From an uncultured Roseburia sp. (GTDB lineage Bacteria > Bacillota > Clostridia > Lachnospirales > Lachnospiraceae), in assembly GCA_947384095.1 (NCBI GenBank), contig CANDFU010000009.1, forward strand, positions 1-14,024: 14,024 nt of DNA. Direction: 5' to 3'. How positions within the stretch are numbered: position 1 is the first letter of the stretch; every line of letters starts with the position of its first letter. The translations under genes were made by a program, and so were the position numbers. The notes beneath the pieces were generated by a model, which was not told the origin of the DNA, made no database searches, and saw only the letters and a program-made list of their open reading frames with translations. Below are positions 12,782 through 14,024 of the stretch, one piece after another.

Positions 12782-14024
12782 ATGAAGCAGTATCGGCTCT
12801 GGTGGAGGCCATTGTGTGTAATGGCCATGATGGCGTTTTTTTTTCATATTTTTATTTTATGCGGATAAAAAATATAACACACCGCCACCAAACGGCAAAA
12901 CCGGTGTGATTCGTCTGACTGAGGCAGATCTGAGGCGGAAAAATCCCGTCTTTCTGATTGACGGATGGCTTCTGACGGATGCGCGTGTGACGGATAAGCC
13001 GACTTATATCGGGGAATTTTCCAACCTGCAGCGCAGGGATCCGGAGGTTCCGCCGCATGGGCGGGCACACTATCAGCTGACGCTGCGCTATGATGGAGCG
13101 GAGCAGATTGTGTCGGTGGATTTTCCGCAGCTGTATTCCCAATATACGATTCTGCTGGACGGGAGAAGGCTTGCAGACGGAATGGGCAGCGGACGGGTTA
13201 CGTTTTTGCTGACGGCGGGCGACCACATACTGACTGTGGAGACTTCGTCTGAACAGGGATATTACAGCGGAATGTATTTTCCGCCTGCGCTGGGTACGGC
13301 GGAGACGCTGTTTCGGGTGAGCAGTGTCCAGAGCTTTGCCTATGCGCTGGCATTTGTGATTCCGCTGGCGCTGGCGGTATTTACGTTTTTTTTGTGGAGG
13401 ACAGGAGGGGGGCTTGCACGCTCATTCGGGGTGCTCTGTGGCAGCTATGCCTTGTACATGGCACGGTATTTTGTGTTTCTGCTGTCGTATTTTGTCTTTT
13501 TTCCCATTGTTCTGTACTGGTTTCTGATACAGAGCCTGGCGATGTACTGTCTGTGTTTCTGCGTTGCAGAGCTTACGGTTCTGGCGTCCGGAGCGGTGAG
13601 CGGTAATGCATGGCGGTGGGTGCGGGTATTTCTGCTGGTACTTCCAGCCGTTCTGGTGGCGCTGGAGCTGCTGATCCCGGTGCTGCCCTGGGCGGTCCTG
13701 GTTCATGGCAGGATTACGGATTTCTATTATGCTGCCACGTTTGGTGCAGCCGCTTTCTTTTCGGTGAAAGGCGTCACGGCGCAGAGCTGGGAAAGCCGCT
13801 ATACGCTGGCGGGCTGTATCGTGTTCGGGGCGGGGCTGCTGGCCAATCTTTTTTTTTCCAACCGTTTTGAACCTATCCGCTTTTTCTGGCAGTCTGAATG
13901 GTGCGGGTTTTTGCTGGTACTGTTATTTGGCGCCCTGATGGTATCGCGCAGCCGTCGTATCCTGAAGGAAAATGAAAAGCTGACCAATCACCTGGAGGAA
14001 CAGGTGAAGGAGCGCACGAAAGAG
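12782..14024 (+). pseudogene. 7TMR-DISM-like sensor histidine kinase, frameshifted at T9 and cut by the window end
   Basis: The partner sensor of the preceding regulator. From ATG 12782 (AAGGGG 8 nt upstream) the frame encodes a signal anchor (MKQYRLWWRPLCVMAMMAFF) and then stops at a TAA near 12866. The tract at 12836-12844 is nine T. Dropping one T joins this start to a frame open to 14024, giving 414 codons. The joined protein has the anchor, an extracellular domain of about 150 residues (VFLIDGWLLTD, YTILLDGRRL, HILTVETSSEQGYY), then seven hydrophobic segments from about 13340 to 13950. It ends in a linker (SRRILKENEKL, NHLEEQVKERTKE) of the kind that leads into a HisKA domain. The catalytic core is beyond the window. 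It may be a true pseudogene, a slippage-controlled gene or a base error. The extracellular ligand is unknown. Confidence 0.82.

Noticed and set aside
1..14024. CRISPR arrays, tRNA or rRNA genes, transposase genes
   Set aside because: No regularly spaced repeats, no cloverleaf or rRNA motif, and no transposase-like frame were seen on reading both strands.

Overview
The window looks like a chromosomal contig end from a Gram-positive gut-type Clostridia, most likely a Lachnospiraceae member. This is an inference from moderately high GC, strong AGGAGG-type ribosome binding sites, the type of histidine kinase and response regulator present, a MepR/MepA-like pair, and a YozG-like small regulator. 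The first 45 bases are not biological. They match the Illumina i5 side adapter, so the genomic sequence begins at base 46, exactly at the stop codon of the first gene.

Layout: (1) 46-1290, minus strand, an Xaa-Pro aminopeptidase with its own promoter. (2) 1291-1666, a divergent intergenic region with an orphan plus-strand terminator and an inverted-repeat operator candidate. (3) 1667-3482, a MarR regulator overlapping a MATE efflux pump (mepRA-like operon). (4) 3606-6725, a 1039-aa LacZ-type GH2 beta-galactosidase behind two candidate promoters and a 10-bp inverted repeat. (5) 6753-6911, a decayed C-terminal remnant of RNA 2'-phosphotransferase (kptA/tpt1) with an in-frame TAA. (6) 7107-7313, minus strand, a small XRE regulator. 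(7) 7408-8631, minus strand, argG with a promoter and an ARG-box-like site. (8) 8867-9877, a membrane-anchored alpha/beta hydrolase. (9) 10209-10823, a lipoprotein with a low-complexity linker. (10) Two diverged inverted copies of a short repeat, at about 9920-9978 and 11009-11066, the second inside a hairpin-rich 485-bp stretch bounded by a 16-bp direct repeat. (11) 11309-14024, a two-component operon.

The most interesting part is the last operon. Its response regulator is one 479-aa chain with the order REC-LytTR-REC-winged helix. It is in effect an AgrA/LytR-type regulator fused to an OmpR/PhoB-type regulator, giving two different DNA-binding domains. The first receiver has His where the phosphoacceptor Asp should be, while the second receiver is intact. 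The neighbouring kinase is a seven-transmembrane 7TMR-DISM-like sensor, cut by the window end before its catalytic core. As sequenced it is interrupted by a single-base frameshift in a run of nine T just after its signal-anchor segment. Removing one T gives a continuous 414-codon frame, so this is a candidate on/off switch by slippage, or else a sequence error.

The other genes are ordinary housekeeping or accessory functions (peptide turnover, drug efflux, lactose/galactoside hydrolysis, arginine synthesis) and do not form one pathway.
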